64,000 bases of DNA. It comes from Paraflavitalea pollutisoli. Lineage in GTDB: Bacteria; Bacteroidota; Bacteroidia; Chitinophagales; Chitinophagaceae. Position 1 is the first letter of the stretch. The number at the start of each line of letters is the position of its first letter. The notes beneath the pieces are model-generated. The model was not told where the DNA came from and did no database searches. It was given only the letters and a program-made list of their open reading frames with translations. The stretch is from assembly GCF_029360705.1 (NCBI RefSeq), contig NZ_JARKMX010000008.1:3541479-3605478 (forward strand), given 5' to 3'. The position numbers and the translations under genes were made by a program. Positions 25,725-34,956 of the stretch are shown one piece after another.

Positions 25725-28337
25725 CTAGGGATTCTCGCTCTTCATGATGATCAGGTTGGCGACGAGGCCGGTCCACCCGGTTTGGTGTGCCGCTCCCAAT
25801 CCCTTGCCATTGTCGCCGTGGAAATATTCGTGGAACAATACATAGTCTTTAAAATGCGGATCGGTCTGCATCTTTTCGTGGTTGCCGAATACGGCCCTCC
25901 TACCCTGCTCGTCGGGCAGGAAGATCCTGAGCAGGCGTTTGGCCAGCTCCGTTCCCACCTCTTTCAACGTATAATAGCGGCCTGAACCAGTGGGGTATTC
26001 AATGCGGAAATCATCGCTGTAATAGAAATGGTATTTGCGCAGGCTCTCGATGATGAGAAAGTTCATGGGCATCCAGATAGGTCCGCGCCAGTTGGAATTG
26101 CCCCCGTACATATTGCTATCGCTTTCGCCGGGCACATACGGCAGGTGCAATTCGGCCCCATTGAGATTGATACAATAAGGTTCGGTGCCATATACTTTCG
26201 ACATAGACCGGATGCCGTAGTCGCTCAGGAATTCGGTTTCATCGAGCATGCGGGCCAGCAGCCGTTTCATGCGGTGGCCTCGCAGCAGGCTCAGCAGGTG
26301 CACATCTCCTTTGCCTTCCTCAAACCAGCGCGATACCAGCAAGGCCAGATCGGGCCGGTGGTCGAGGAACCACTGCATGCGCTCTGCAAACACCGGATTA
26401 TTCTTCAGGGTTTCGTCGGTGATCACCTCTACGGCAAACAGCGGGATCAGCCCCACCATGCTTTTTACTTTCAGCTTAACCACACCCTTGCCTTCTATAC
26501 GCACCTGATCGTAGAAGAACTCATCTTCGGCATCCCACAGGCTGGCGTGCTCTTCACCCATATCCGCCATGGCACCGGCGATGTACAGGAAGTGTTCGAA
26601 GAATTTAGTAGCCATGCCCGTGTAGGCCTTATTGTGGGTAGCCAGCTCCAGCGAAATATGCAGCATATTGAGGGCATACATCGCCATCCAGCTGGTGGCA
26701 TCGGCCTGCTCGGCCGTCACCCCTTCGGGCAGGGGAGCACTGCGGTCAAATACACTGATATTATCCAGGCCGAGGAAGCCCCCTTCAAAGATATTGCTGC
26801 CACTACGGTCCTTTCGGTTGACCCACCAGGTAAAATTGATGAGCAGTTTATGGAACAGGGATTCGAGGAACTCATAATCTTTGATGCCTTTGGCCCGGGC
26901 ATCCTGCCGGAAGACACGGTATACCGCCCCCGCATGGATGGGGGGATTGGCGTCACCAAGCGACCATTCATAGGCCGGCAACATGCCGGAAGGGTGCATG
27001 TACCATTCTTCGGTCAGCAACTGCAACTGGTGTTTGGCAAAGTCCGGATCGACCATCCCCAGGGTAACACAGTGGAAACCCAGATCCCAGGCCGCATACC
27101 AGGGAAACTCCCATTTATCCGGTACTGACAGGATATGCTCATTGTTCACATGCCGCCAGTCATTGTTGCGGCCATGCAAGCGCGCTTCGGGTGGCTTGGG
27201 CATGGCGGGGTCGCCATCGAGCCATTGCTGCACTTTATAGGCATAGAACTGTTTGTTCCACAACATACCGGCGATGGCCTGGCGGTGTACACTTCTTTCT
27301 TCGGCACTGGTTACCGCATGCTGCAGGTGGGCGAAGTAGTCGTCGGCCTCTTTCTTACGGGCCTTGAACAGCTGATCGAATCGTGCAAACGGCGTGGCCA
27401 TGCGCGCGGCGCAAAGCCGCAGGCGCAGCACATGTGAACCACCTGCGGGAATGGTAAGCTCGTAATTGATGGCGGCTTTGGTACCTTCCTTGGCCGGGTT
27501 TACGCTGGCGCGCGCAAACAGCACATGGTCGTTGATACCATCCTTGGGATAGGCGTGCTGGTTCGCGGACTTATACAAGCGCTGTGTATTGGTTTCATTG
27601 TCGCAATACAAGGTATTGGCGTCTTCCTCGTAGTAAAGATGTGCCATTTCCACCTCGCGGTGGTTGATACCGATGCACTGGTCATCGGTCTGGTACAGCG
27701 AAGGCCGGTAATCCTGCCGTCCCCAACACCAGGTGTTGCGGAACCACACCGTAGGCAACAGGTGCAGACTGGCTGCTTCCCGGCTGCGGTTGTGAACGGT
27801 AATCTGGATCAACATATCATTGGCATCGGCTTTGGCATATTCCACAAACACGTCATGGTACTTATCCTCATTGAAAATGCCGGTATCGATCAGCTCGTAC
27901 TCTTCCTGTTGTTTACCGCGACGCCTGTTCTCCTGTATCAACTGTTCATACGGATACTCCTGTTGCGGGTATTTGTACAGCATTTTCATGTACGAATGCG
28001 TCGGTGTATTGTCTAAATAGTAGTAGATCTCTTTGACATCTTCACCATGATTGCCTTCCTGGTTGGTAAGACCGAAAAACCGTTCTTTGAGACAGGGATC
28101 TTTTTTATTCCACAGGGCCAATGCAAAACAGAGCAATTGTTTGTCATCGCTGATACCAGCTATTCCTTCCTCGCCCCAACGCCAGGCATAACTGCGGGCC
28201 ATATCGTGCGTCGTATAATTCCAGGCATCGCCATGCGCGCTATAATCTTCCCGTACGGTTCCCCATTGCCGGTCTGACACGTAAGGACCCCATTTTTTCC
28301 AGGGCAGCTGTGGCAAACGTTGTTGTTCTGCATTCAT
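25725..28337 (-). CDS. GH63-family glucosidase (MGH1-like hydrolase)
   Basis: An 870-aa cytosolic protein (no signal peptide) of the bacterial glucosidase group related to GH63 alpha-glucosidases. N-terminal beta domain (WKKWGPYVSDRQWGTVREDYS) and an alpha/alpha toroid with WRHVNNEHILSVPDKWEFP, WYAAWDLGFHC, GGFLGLDNISVFDRSAPLP and GGNSNWRGPIWMPMN. Length is as usual. GH63 enzymes release glucose from the reducing or non-reducing end of small alpha-glucosides; substrate here unknown. Ends 139 bp from the ECF sigma gene, and the fdhD gene is divergent. Promoter region has two overlapping TAnnTTTG boxes inside a palindrome. Confidence 0.88.
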   Translation of the reverse strand: MNAEQQRLPQLPWKKWGPYVSDRQWGTVREDYSAHGDAWNYTTHDMARSYAWRWGEEGIAGISDDKQLLCFALALWNKKDPCLKERFFGLTNQEGNHGEDVKEIYYYLDNTPTHSYMKMLYKYPQQEYPYEQLIQENRRRGKQQEEYELIDTGIFNEDKYHDVFVEYAKADANDMLIQITVHNRSREAASLHLLPTVWFRNTWCWGRQDYRPSLYQTDDQCIGINHREVEMAHLYYEEDANTLYCDNETNTQRLYKSANQHAYPKDGINDHVLFARASVNPAKEGTKAAINYELTIPAGGSHVLRLRLCAARMATPFARFDQLFKARKKEADDYFAHLQHAVTSAEERSVHRQAIAGMLWNKQFYAYKVQQWLDGDPAMPKPPEARLHGRNNDWRHVNNEHILSVPDKWEFPWYAAWDLGFHCVTLGMVDPDFAKHQLQLLTEEWYMHPSGMLPAYEWSLGDANPPIHAGAVYRVFRQDARAKGIKDYEFLESLFHKLLINFTWWVNRKDRSGSNIFEGGFLGLDNISVFDRSAPLPEGVTAEQADATSWMAMYALNMLHISLELATHNKAYTGMATKFFEHFLYIAGAMADMGEEHASLWDAEDEFFYDQVRIEGKGVVKLKVKSMVGLIPLFAVEVITDETLKNNPVFAERMQWFLDHRPDLALLVSRWFEEGKGDVHLLSLLRGHRMKRLLARMLDETEFLSDYGIRSMSKVYGTEPYCINLNGAELHLPYVPGESDSNMYGGNSNWRGPIWMPMNFLIIESLRKYHFYYSDDFRIEYPTGSGRYYTLKEVGTELAKRLLRIFLPDEQGRRAVFGNHEKMQTDPHFKDYVLFHEYFHGDNGKGLGAAHQTGWTGLVANLIIMKSENP

Positions 28338-28371
28338 TTGATGTCGCTTTTATCGGTCTTAATGGATATTT

Positions 28372-28390
28372 CAAAGGTAACAAAGTTACC
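28372..28390 (-). promoter_or_regulatory. palindrome overlapping tandem -7 boxes of the GH63 gene
   Basis: GGTAAC-AAA-GTTACC (28376-28390) is a perfect 15-bp palindrome. On the minus strand it overlaps TAACTTTG (28388-28381) and TACCTTTG (28379-28372), both exact TAnnTTTG boxes, 35 bp before the ATG. A repressor bound to it would mask the promoter. A TTTG -33 element is not clear. Confidence 0.5.
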
Positions 28391-28486
28391 GGGCCATGGT
28401 TGACTGCTTAGATTAGAAGATCATGAGAGAGTAAGTTATACAAACAGATTAAATATCCGTTATTACCGCTACCTTTCGGGTATAAA

Positions 28487-29326
28487 ATGTGCGATATGAA
28501 CATCGATGCTATTGCTACTTTACCGGTGCAGAAGATACAGGCAGGTGAGTTGTTTACAGCAGATGATATGCTGGCAATCGAAGAACCGTTGGAGATACAA
28601 GTGCTACATGGCATGGATCGTCAGTTGCGGAAGATATCCGTTACCATGCGCACGCCGGGCCATGATGCAGCGTTGGCTGCCGGCTTTCTGTTTACGGAAG
28701 GTATTCTCCGTCATCCCGGAGAGATAGAACAGATCATACCTGTATCACTCGGCGCCAATGTGGCCACGGTGGTACTCAAACCGGGCGTTCAACCATTACT
28801 GCAAAAAACCGAGCGTAATTTTTATACCACCTCGAGTTGTGGTGTGTGCGGCAAGGCCAGCATCGACGCCATCAAAACGGTTTCAGCCTTCGATAACCTA
28901 TCAGACGACCTGCACGTCACGCCTGCTGTACTGCATGGACTACAGACACAGTTGCTGGAGCAGCAGGCGGTATTTGCCCACACGGGTGGCCTGCATGCCT
29001 CGGCGCTGTTCGACAGGACCGGAAAACTGCTGATGGTACGGGAAGATGTAGGTCGGCACAATGCCCTGGACAAACTGATCGGCGCCCAATGGCTCGATGA
29101 CCAGTTGCCTTTGAACAATCATATCTTATTATTGAGCGGTCGTGCCAGTTTTGAATTGATCCAGAAAGCTGCCATGGCCGGTATCCGGATCATTGCGGCG
29201 GTAGGCGCTCCCTCGAGCCTGGCCGTTTCACTGGCCCGCGAATACAAAATGTCCCTGATCGGCTTCCTGCGTACTGACAGGTTCAATATCTATTGTGGGG
29301 GCGAACGCATCGAGCTCGGCCATTGA
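28487..29326 (+). CDS. fdhD: formate dehydrogenase accessory sulfurtransferase FdhD
   Basis: A 279-aa cytosolic protein that passes sulfur from cysteine desulfurase to the molybdenum cofactor of formate-dehydrogenase-like enzymes. Family marks: MRTPGHDAALAAGFLFTEG, the CxxC active motif in TSSCGVCGKAS, and MVREDVGRHNALDKLIG; LSGRASFELIQKAAMAGI near the end. A second ATG lies 9 bp inside. The next gene, 53 bp on, encodes the molybdoenzyme that would receive the sulfur. Divergent from the GH63 gene. Confidence 0.96.
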   Translation: MCDMNIDAIATLPVQKIQAGELFTADDMLAIEEPLEIQVLHGMDRQLRKISVTMRTPGHDAALAAGFLFTEGILRHPGEIEQIIPVSLGANVATVVLKPGVQPLLQKTERNFYTTSSCGVCGKASIDAIKTVSAFDNLSDDLHVTPAVLHGLQTQLLEQQAVFAHTGGLHASALFDRTGKLLMVREDVGRHNALDKLIGAQWLDDQLPLNNHILLLSGRASFELIQKAAMAGIRIIAAVGAPSSLAVSLAREYKMSLIGFLRTDRFNIYCGGERIELGH

Positions 29327-29379
29327 GACCATGACGAACGACCCATCACCTCGCTGCTTGTGGCTTACTTTAAAAACGA

Positions 29380-31701
29380 ATGACGATGAGTGAGAAAAAA
29401 CAGGAAATCCCAGGTGCGGAGAATCCGGAGTTATTTACCGGGCTCAAACTGGGTTCTGTAAAGACCAGCGCTGCCGGTCTGCCGGCCGTATTGCATGCTT
29501 TCCAACACGTGTTTGGAGAAGCAGGTATTTTTCGTGGCATAAAAGCCTTGAGTAAACTCAACCAGAAAGGCGGATTCGATTGCCCCAGCTGTGCCTGGCC
29601 CGATCCTGATGATGAAAGAAGCGGCGTTGCGGAATATTGTGAGAATGGCGCCAAGGCAGTTGCGGAAGAAGCCACTGCCAAAAAGCTGATGGCCGATTTC
29701 TTTGCCGACAACAGCGTGGCATCGCTGGCCGCCTTAACCGATTACGAGATCGGCCGCAAAGGCCGCATCGGCGAACCCATGTATTTACCTATTGGCGGTA
29801 CGCACTACCAGCCCATCAGCTGGGACGCGGCCATTGACAAGATCGCTGGCCACCTGAACCTACTGGCCTCCCCCGACGAAGCCATCTTCTATACCTCCGG
29901 CCGTACCAGCAACGAAGCGGCCTTCCTCTACCAGTTGTTTGTACGTGCCTATGGCACCAATAACCTGCCCGATTGCAGCAATATGTGCCATGAGAGCAGT
30001 GGCGTAGCGCTGGGCGAATCGCTGGGTATTGGTAAAGGCTCCGTGAAACTGGAAGATCTCTACGAAGCAGAAGTGATCATGATATTGGGACAGAACCCCG
30101 GCACCAACCATCCCCGTATGCTGACGGCCTTGCAAAAAGCCAAAGCACGTGGAGCCAGGATCATCTCCATCAATCCCTTGCCGGAAGCAGGGCTTATGGG
30201 CTTCAACAACCCCCAGCAACTGAAAGGTATGCTGCACATAAGCACGCCGCTCTCGGACCTGTATGTACCCGTCAAGATCAATGGCGATATGGCCTTGTTG
30301 CAGGCCATCGAACAATTGCTGCTGGAAGCAGACAAAAAAGCTCCGGGCAGTGTGCTGGACCATGATTTCATCCAGGCGAACACCATAGGTTTTGAGGGAC
30401 TGGTACAACACCTGCAGCAACTGGACATGGCCACCCTGGTACGCGATTGCGGCATCGACCTGCCCCAATTGCAGGCGGTGGCTGACCTGCTGAAAGATAC
30501 ACGCCGAATCGTTGTATGCTGGGCCATGGGGCTCACGCAACATAAGAATGCGGTAGACACCATCAAGGAAGTAGTGAACCTGCTGTTGATGAAAGGCAGT
30601 ATCGGCAAACCCGGTGCGGGTACCTGCCCGGTGCGTGGACATAGCAATGTACAGGGTGACCGCACGATGGGGATCTACGAACAACCTTCCCAGCAATTCC
30701 TGGATAAGATCGAATCGAACTTTGGCTTCCGTCCTCCGCAGGAACACGGCTGGGATGTGGTGCATTGTATCCAGGCCATGCACCGCGGCGATGGCAAAGT
30801 TTTTATCGCCATGGGCGGTAATTTTCTCTCTGCTACGCCCGACACCTTATATACAGCAGCGGCCTTACAACAATGTGCTTTGACCGTGCATGTATCGACG
30901 AAGCTGAACCGCAGCCACCTGGTTCATGGCAAAGAAGCATTGATACTGCCCTGCCTGGGCCGCAGCGACAGAGATGAGCTGCAGGGCGAAGCGCAGTTTG
31001 TGAGCTGTGAGAATTCCATGGGCGTGGTGCAATCCTCCCAAGGCATATTACAACCAGTTTCCGAGAACCTATTAAGTGAACCTGACATCATCTGTCGGCT
31101 GGCCAAAGCCACGCTTGGCCAACGCAGCCCCATTAACTGGGACAAATACCTTCAACACTACGATCATATCCGTGACGATATAGAAAGAACGATACCTGGT
31201 TTTGAGCGCTACAATGAACGGGTGCGGCAACCAGGCGGTTTCTACCTGCCCAATGTAAACCGGGCGGGCGGCTTCGGTACACCGACGGGCAAAGGGCATT
31301 TCAATATCGGGCATTCAGACACCCTGCAACTGGCCGACGATGAATTGCTGATGATGACCATCCGGAGCCATGATCAGTTCAATACCACTATTTATGGCCT
31401 CGACGACCGCTACCGCGGCATCTACCATGAACGCCGTGTGGTATTGATGAACCAGGGAGACATGAACAAATGGGGTTTGCGCGAGCGGGATGTGGTGGAC
31501 CTGTTCAATTATCATGACGGAGTAGAGCGGGTAGCGCGACAATTCCTGGTCATCCCTTATGCGATTCCCGCAGGTTGTACGGCCACGTATTTCCCGGAAA
31601 CCAATGTATTGGTACCGATCACCAGTGTGGCAGAGAAAAGCAATACACCTACCTCAAAGGCTGTGGTATTGAAGATACGTAAACACGAGGGGCCAGTATA
31701 A
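29380..31701 (+). CDS. FdhF/YdeP family molybdopterin oxidoreductase
   Basis: A 773-aa enzyme with a bis-MGD cofactor, of the YdeP/TIGR01701 group related to formate dehydrogenase alpha subunits. N-terminal cysteines in GGFDCPSCAWPDPDD and EYCENG probably bind an Fe-S cluster; FYTSGRTSNEAAFLYQ, NLPDCSNMCHESSGVAL, MILGQNPGTNHPRM and GKPGAGTCPVRGHSNVQGDR are cofactor-domain motifs; the C-terminal dinucleotide-binding domain has RSHDQFNTTIYGLDDRYRG. No selenocysteine TGA interrupts the frame. Clustered with fdhD. No partner FdoH or membrane subunit is present, so the electron acceptor is unclear. In E. coli YdeP is linked to acid resistance; whether that applies here is unknown. Confidence 0.93.
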   Translation: MTMSEKKQEIPGAENPELFTGLKLGSVKTSAAGLPAVLHAFQHVFGEAGIFRGIKALSKLNQKGGFDCPSCAWPDPDDERSGVAEYCENGAKAVAEEATAKKLMADFFADNSVASLAALTDYEIGRKGRIGEPMYLPIGGTHYQPISWDAAIDKIAGHLNLLASPDEAIFYTSGRTSNEAAFLYQLFVRAYGTNNLPDCSNMCHESSGVALGESLGIGKGSVKLEDLYEAEVIMILGQNPGTNHPRMLTALQKAKARGARIISINPLPEAGLMGFNNPQQLKGMLHISTPLSDLYVPVKINGDMALLQAIEQLLLEADKKAPGSVLDHDFIQANTIGFEGLVQHLQQLDMATLVRDCGIDLPQLQAVADLLKDTRRIVVCWAMGLTQHKNAVDTIKEVVNLLLMKGSIGKPGAGTCPVRGHSNVQGDRTMGIYEQPSQQFLDKIESNFGFRPPQEHGWDVVHCIQAMHRGDGKVFIAMGGNFLSATPDTLYTAAALQQCALTVHVSTKLNRSHLVHGKEALILPCLGRSDRDELQGEAQFVSCENSMGVVQSSQGILQPVSENLLSEPDIICRLAKATLGQRSPINWDKYLQHYDHIRDDIERTIPGFERYNERVRQPGGFYLPNVNRAGGFGTPTGKGHFNIGHSDTLQLADDELLMMTIRSHDQFNTTIYGLDDRYRGIYHERRVVLMNQGDMNKWGLRERDVVDLFNYHDGVERVARQFLVIPYAIPAGCTATYFPETNVLVPITSVAEKSNTPTSKAVVLKIRKHEGPV

Positions 31702-31795
31702 CGGGAGAAGTTATCTGCGGGATTGGCATGCATCGGTTGTGCGGTGGTGATCGCCATCGTTCCCCACCCTGAAGCAACGGTAAATACAATAAAAA

Positions 31796-31823
31796 AGGGC
31801 CGGCCCATGCAGTGGTCGGCCCT
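31796..31823 (-). terminator. terminator downstream of the YceI operon
   Basis: AGGGCCG (31796-31802) and CGGCCCT (31817-31823) form a stem; on the minus strand five to six Ts follow. Placed about 65 bp past the stop at 31887. Confidence 0.65.
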
Positions 31824-31886
31824 GTTATTAATGCTCATGTGCCTTGTAAAGCCTTTATGCGTGAGGCTGTGGTTAACCATCGCCTG

Positions 31887-32309
31887 TTACACGCCAGCAG
31901 TGCTATCGTAATTCTTAACGGTCTGCTGGATGAACAGGGGCTTGAGTGTAAACCAGGCCAGTGCCGGGAAAAAGTGCATCGGCACAGCAAGACCCGGGAA
32001 CAATTCGGGAAACTCTACCTCGAGCGGCAATCTGACGGCCAATGGCGTCAGAATGGAGGCAAAGCTGAGGATCACGAATACCAGGTTGAAGATGATCTCT
32101 CCTTTACCTTTCAGGAGTTTGTACAGCAGCCAGTAACCCAGCCCTGCCAGTACACCACCCAGGGTGGAAGCCGCCAGGACGGAAACCGTGCTGGCTACTT
32201 TGGAGAAATCGGCTTCATTGGTTCCGAAATAGACCTTGGTATAGATCAGGGAGGCTACGCCGGCCAATATGCCCGACACCAATCCTAATAACAATGCTCG
32301 TTTAAACAT
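31887..32309 (-). CDS. small four-helix membrane protein of unknown function
   Basis: A 140-aa integral membrane protein with four hydrophobic segments (near LLLGLVSGILAGVASLI, LAASTLGGVLAGLGYWLLY, IIFNLVFVILSFASIL, MHFFPALAWFTLKPLF). No motif is known to me. It starts 8 bp after the stop of a YceI gene, so it is probably cotranscribed with it and may serve the same lipid or redox pathway, which is inference only. Confidence 0.75.
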   Translation of the reverse strand: MFKRALLLGLVSGILAGVASLIYTKVYFGTNEADFSKVASTVSVLAASTLGGVLAGLGYWLLYKLLKGKGEIIFNLVFVILSFASILTPLAVRLPLEVEFPELFPGLAVPMHFFPALAWFTLKPLFIQQTVKNYDSTAGV

Positions 32310-32317
32310 AATGCCCT

Positions 32318-32851
32318 TTATTTTTTTGTAACCGGTACGTACACATCGATCTTGATAACGCCAGCATTACCGGAAGCGGGTTTGCCGATTCCGTAATCAT
32401 TGCGGTTGACAGTGAAAGAACCGGAAAACACTGCCTCGTTGCCTTTGGGAACAAAAGCGAAAGGAATGTTGACCTCTTTCTTCACGCCGCGCATTTCCAG
32501 GGTACCGGTGGCTTGCCAGCCGGTAGCTGTTTTGGTGATCTTGCTGGAGTTGAAGAGGATCTGCGGGTACTTGGCGGCATCAAACCACTCATCTCCTTTT
32601 GCATGCTTGTTCTGCATACCATTGCCGGTGTTGATGGAGTTGACGTCGATGTTGACCGAGAATTTGGAAGTAGCCAGGTTCTTTTCATCGAAAACGATGT
32701 TGCCGGTAAAGGTCTTGAAGATACCAGAAGCATCTTCACCGGAGAACTTGATACTGTAGTCGCTCTTAACGGCCCAGTTGCTGGCTATGGAGAAGGCAAA
32801 CACTGCTGTCAATGCCAGCAGTGTTGCAAATGATAATACGATCTTTTTCAT
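32318..32851 (-). CDS. YceI family periplasmic protein (isoprenoid-binding lipocalin-like)
   Basis: A 177-aa secreted protein. Signal peptide MKKIVLSFATLLALTAVFAFSIA, then the YceI beta-barrel: YSIKFSGEDASGIFKTFTGNI, WFDAAKYPQILFNSSKI, GTLEMRGVKKEVNIPF and NRNDYGIGKPASG. The family binds polyprenyl chains, sometimes ubiquinone-like; cargo here unknown. A second YceI gene lies 81 bp upstream on the same strand, and a membrane protein gene follows at once. Confidence 0.92.
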   Translation of the reverse strand: MKKIVLSFATLLALTAVFAFSIASNWAVKSDYSIKFSGEDASGIFKTFTGNIVFDEKNLATSKFSVNIDVNSINTGNGMQNKHAKGDEWFDAAKYPQILFNSSKITKTATGWQATGTLEMRGVKKEVNIPFAFVPKGNEAVFSGSFTVNRNDYGIGKPASGNAGVIKIDVYVPVTKK

Positions 32852-32932
32852 CCGTAGGTAATTATTTTAGTCAAACCGGAAGATACATCAAATGCGAAGA
32901 CCTTTCCGGTGTTTTTACGTACGCAGGCCAGA

Positions 32933-33514
32933 TTATTGTTTAGCGAATTCGAAGTCGCCGTTGATCGCTACTTCGTCAGACAGCATAGCTGCGGGGAATC
33001 CGGGAGCGATACCAAAATCAGAACGTTTGAAAGTACCGGTCACTTTGAAACCAGCCATATCTTTCTTGCTTTGTGGATGTACGGCAGTACCTACCAGAAC
33101 AGCATCCAGGGATACTTTCTTGGTTACGCCATGCAGAGTGAGGTCACCTTCTACTTTGTATTTCTTATCGGCTACTTTCTTGAAGGAAGTGCTCTTGAAG
33201 GTCAGTTGAGGATACTTGGCAGCATCGAAGAAATCGGGGCTTTGCAGGTGCTGGTCCCTTCTTTCATTGTCTGTATTGATGCTTTTCAATTCTGCGGTCA
33301 GTTCAACGGTTGCGTTGTCGAAATCATCGCCAGGCGCGTTGATGGTGAGGTTATAATCCTTGAAGCTACCGTTGAAAGTGGCGATGCCCATGTGGGTAAC
33401 ACCGAATCCGAAACGGGAGTGTGCGTTGTCATTTTTCCAAACTCCTGCAAAGGGTACTGCGAAAGACATGAATGCGATTGCGGCTACGACGGTAATTGCT
33501 TTAAACTTAAACAT
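32933..33514 (-). CDS. YceI family periplasmic protein, second copy
   Basis: A 193-aa YceI protein: signal peptide MFKFKAITVVAAIAFMSFA, then FGFGVTHMGIATFNGSFKDYN, FFDAAKYPQLTFKSTSF, GDLTLHGVTKKVSLDAVLVG and RSDFGIAPG. Start taken at ATG 33514; the longer frame to 33568 would overlap the operator of the divergent HxlR gene. It shares only the family core with the other YceI gene, so the duplication is old. Probably repressed or activated by the HxlR regulator transcribed away from it. Confidence 0.92.
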   Translation of the reverse strand: MFKFKAITVVAAIAFMSFAVPFAGVWKNDNAHSRFGFGVTHMGIATFNGSFKDYNLTINAPGDDFDNATVELTAELKSINTDNERRDQHLQSPDFFDAAKYPQLTFKSTSFKKVADKKYKVEGDLTLHGVTKKVSLDAVLVGTAVHPQSKKDMAGFKVTGTFKRSDFGIAPGFPAAMLSDEVAINGDFEFAKQ

Positions 33515-33584
33515 TGGGTGAATTTTAATGTTCTTTAATGAGACTGCTTTTTCAATAATGCGACACAAAAGTAGTTACCTTTAC

Positions 33585-33634
33585 TATACAAAAGTAAGCA
33601 CTATACTAAAGTATACTGGTATACAATTGTATAG
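33585..33634. promoter_or_regulatory. cluster of TATAC/GTATA motifs, predicted HxlR operator
   Basis: Within 50 bp there are TATAC at 33585, 33602, 33612 and 33620 and GTATAG at 33629. GTATACTGGTATAC (33611-33624) is two palindromes side by side, and CTATAC (33601) mirrors GTATAG (33629-33634). It lies between the second YceI gene and the HxlR gene. CAAAAGTA (minus-strand TACTTTTG, a -7 box) occurs at 33566-33573 and 33589-33596. Confidence 0.6.
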
Positions 33635-33656
33635 CAATTTACAAAATTGGATCATT

Positions 33657-34028
33657 ATGTCGACATTTGAGAAAGAGCTTAACAATGTTAAAAGTTGCTC
33701 TACCGAATACATCCTCGCCGTCAACGATACCCTCAATGTATTGAGCGGCAAATGGAAACTCCCCATCATCGGAACTTTATTGTTTGGTAAGAAGCGTTTC
33801 CGGGAGATAGAACGCTGTATCCCCAACATTACGGCCCGGATGTTATCCAAAGAACTTAAAGAATTGGAATTGAATGGTATGGTTAAACGTACCGTGTATG
33901 ACTCGATTCCGGTCAGCGTGGAATATGAACTTACGAAATCGGGAAAAACTTTAACACTTGTATTGGACAGTATGGCCGTATGGGGCCTTCGGCACCGTAA
34001 AGCAGTCATGATCGCCGAGAAATTGTAA
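33657..34028 (+). CDS. HxlR family winged-helix transcriptional regulator
   Basis: A 123-aa regulator of the MarR-related HxlR group: NVLSGKWKLPIIGTLLFGKKRFREIERCIPNIT in segments, then ITARMLSKELKELELNGMVKR and the wing PVSVEYELTKSGKTL. Single Cys in VKSCSTEY near the N-terminus is a common redox or electrophile sensor position in this family. Start at ATG 33657; the frame opens at 33528 but that would span the operator. Divergent from the YceI operon, with TATAC repeats between, so it probably controls both. Confidence 0.9.
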   Translation: MSTFEKELNNVKSCSTEYILAVNDTLNVLSGKWKLPIIGTLLFGKKRFREIERCIPNITARMLSKELKELELNGMVKRTVYDSIPVSVEYELTKSGKTLTLVLDSMAVWGLRHRKAVMIAEKL

Positions 34029-34085
34029 CCTGGTTGCGTAGCCACCTGCTTACATAAGCCAACAACTAATTTTTTATATTTAGTC

Positions 34086-34781
34086 ATGAATTGCCTCCTC
34101 ATCGACGACAATAAGATTGCCAGAACTACCCTGAAACAATTGGCCAGCCAGGTCACTGACCTGGTGGTAGCGGGCGAATGCAGCAATGCGGTGGAAGCCT
34201 GGAACCTGTTGCAGGATCAGCCAATCGACTTATTGTTGCTCGATATTGAAATGCCCGGCATGAGTGGCCTGGAACTGACCAGGCACCTGGGTGATAAACG
34301 CCCCGTCATCGTTTTTACCACCTCGAAGAAAGAATATGCGGCAGAAGCTTTCGAACTGAATGTGGCTGATTATATCGTAAAGCCGATCACCCCTGCCCGT
34401 TTCCTGCAAACCATTGACCGGGTACGGCAAATCCTGGACAGCACCCAGGAAACCGTAAAATATACTACCGACTCCTTTCTGTTCATACGGGATTCAAACG
34501 TGGTACGCAAGCTGCAACTCGAAGACATCCTTTATGCCGAAGCCATGGGTGATTATGTAAAGCTGCACACTACCAATAAGTTCTACGCCATCCATACCAC
34601 GCTGAAAGCCGTCGAGGAACGACTGCCTGCGGACCAGTTCATTCGTGTACACCGTTCGTATATCGTGTCTGTCAGTAAGATTGATACGATCAGGGACGGC
34701 GCGCTCATCGTAAACGGCAAGCCCTTACCTGTAGCAGACGCCTACCGCAGCGCCCTGAACAAGCGCATGAACATCCTGTAA
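34086..34781 (+). CDS. LytTR-family response regulator
   Basis: A 231-aa cytosolic response regulator. Receiver domain with LIDDN, phospho-acceptor Asp 53 in LLLLDIEMPGMSG, Thr/Ser in VFTTSKKEYA and Lys in YIVKPITP. The C-terminal LytTR DNA-binding domain has ILYAEAMGDYVKLHTTN and FIRVHRSYIVSVSKID. LytTR regulators usually pair with a histidine kinase; the hybrid kinase at 35137 follows past a strong terminator, and no classical LytS-like kinase is adjacent, so it may be an orphan. Confidence 0.93.
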   Translation: MNCLLIDDNKIARTTLKQLASQVTDLVVAGECSNAVEAWNLLQDQPIDLLLLDIEMPGMSGLELTRHLGDKRPVIVFTTSKKEYAAEAFELNVADYIVKPITPARFLQTIDRVRQILDSTQETVKYTTDSFLFIRDSNVVRKLQLEDILYAEAMGDYVKLHTTNKFYAIHTTLKAVEERLPADQFIRVHRSYIVSVSKIDTIRDGALIVNGKPLPVADAYRSALNKRMNIL

Positions 34782-34956
34782 GCCTTACTGGTACTGGACT
34801 CCCGAATTCGTCGACCCCTTTTCCCGTTTCACCGATTGATCATCCCGGATGGTCGCCTCCTGTTTGGCGGGTACCAGAATTCGGTGCAACTTTACATCAG
34901 CAATTACGCAATACAGTTCTTTATCTTTTTTTCATAAGCAGTTAGTTTTGGTTTAC

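Noticed and set aside
26028-27128. 366-codon frame opposite the GH63 gene
   Set aside because: Shadow of a full-length conserved enzyme gene.
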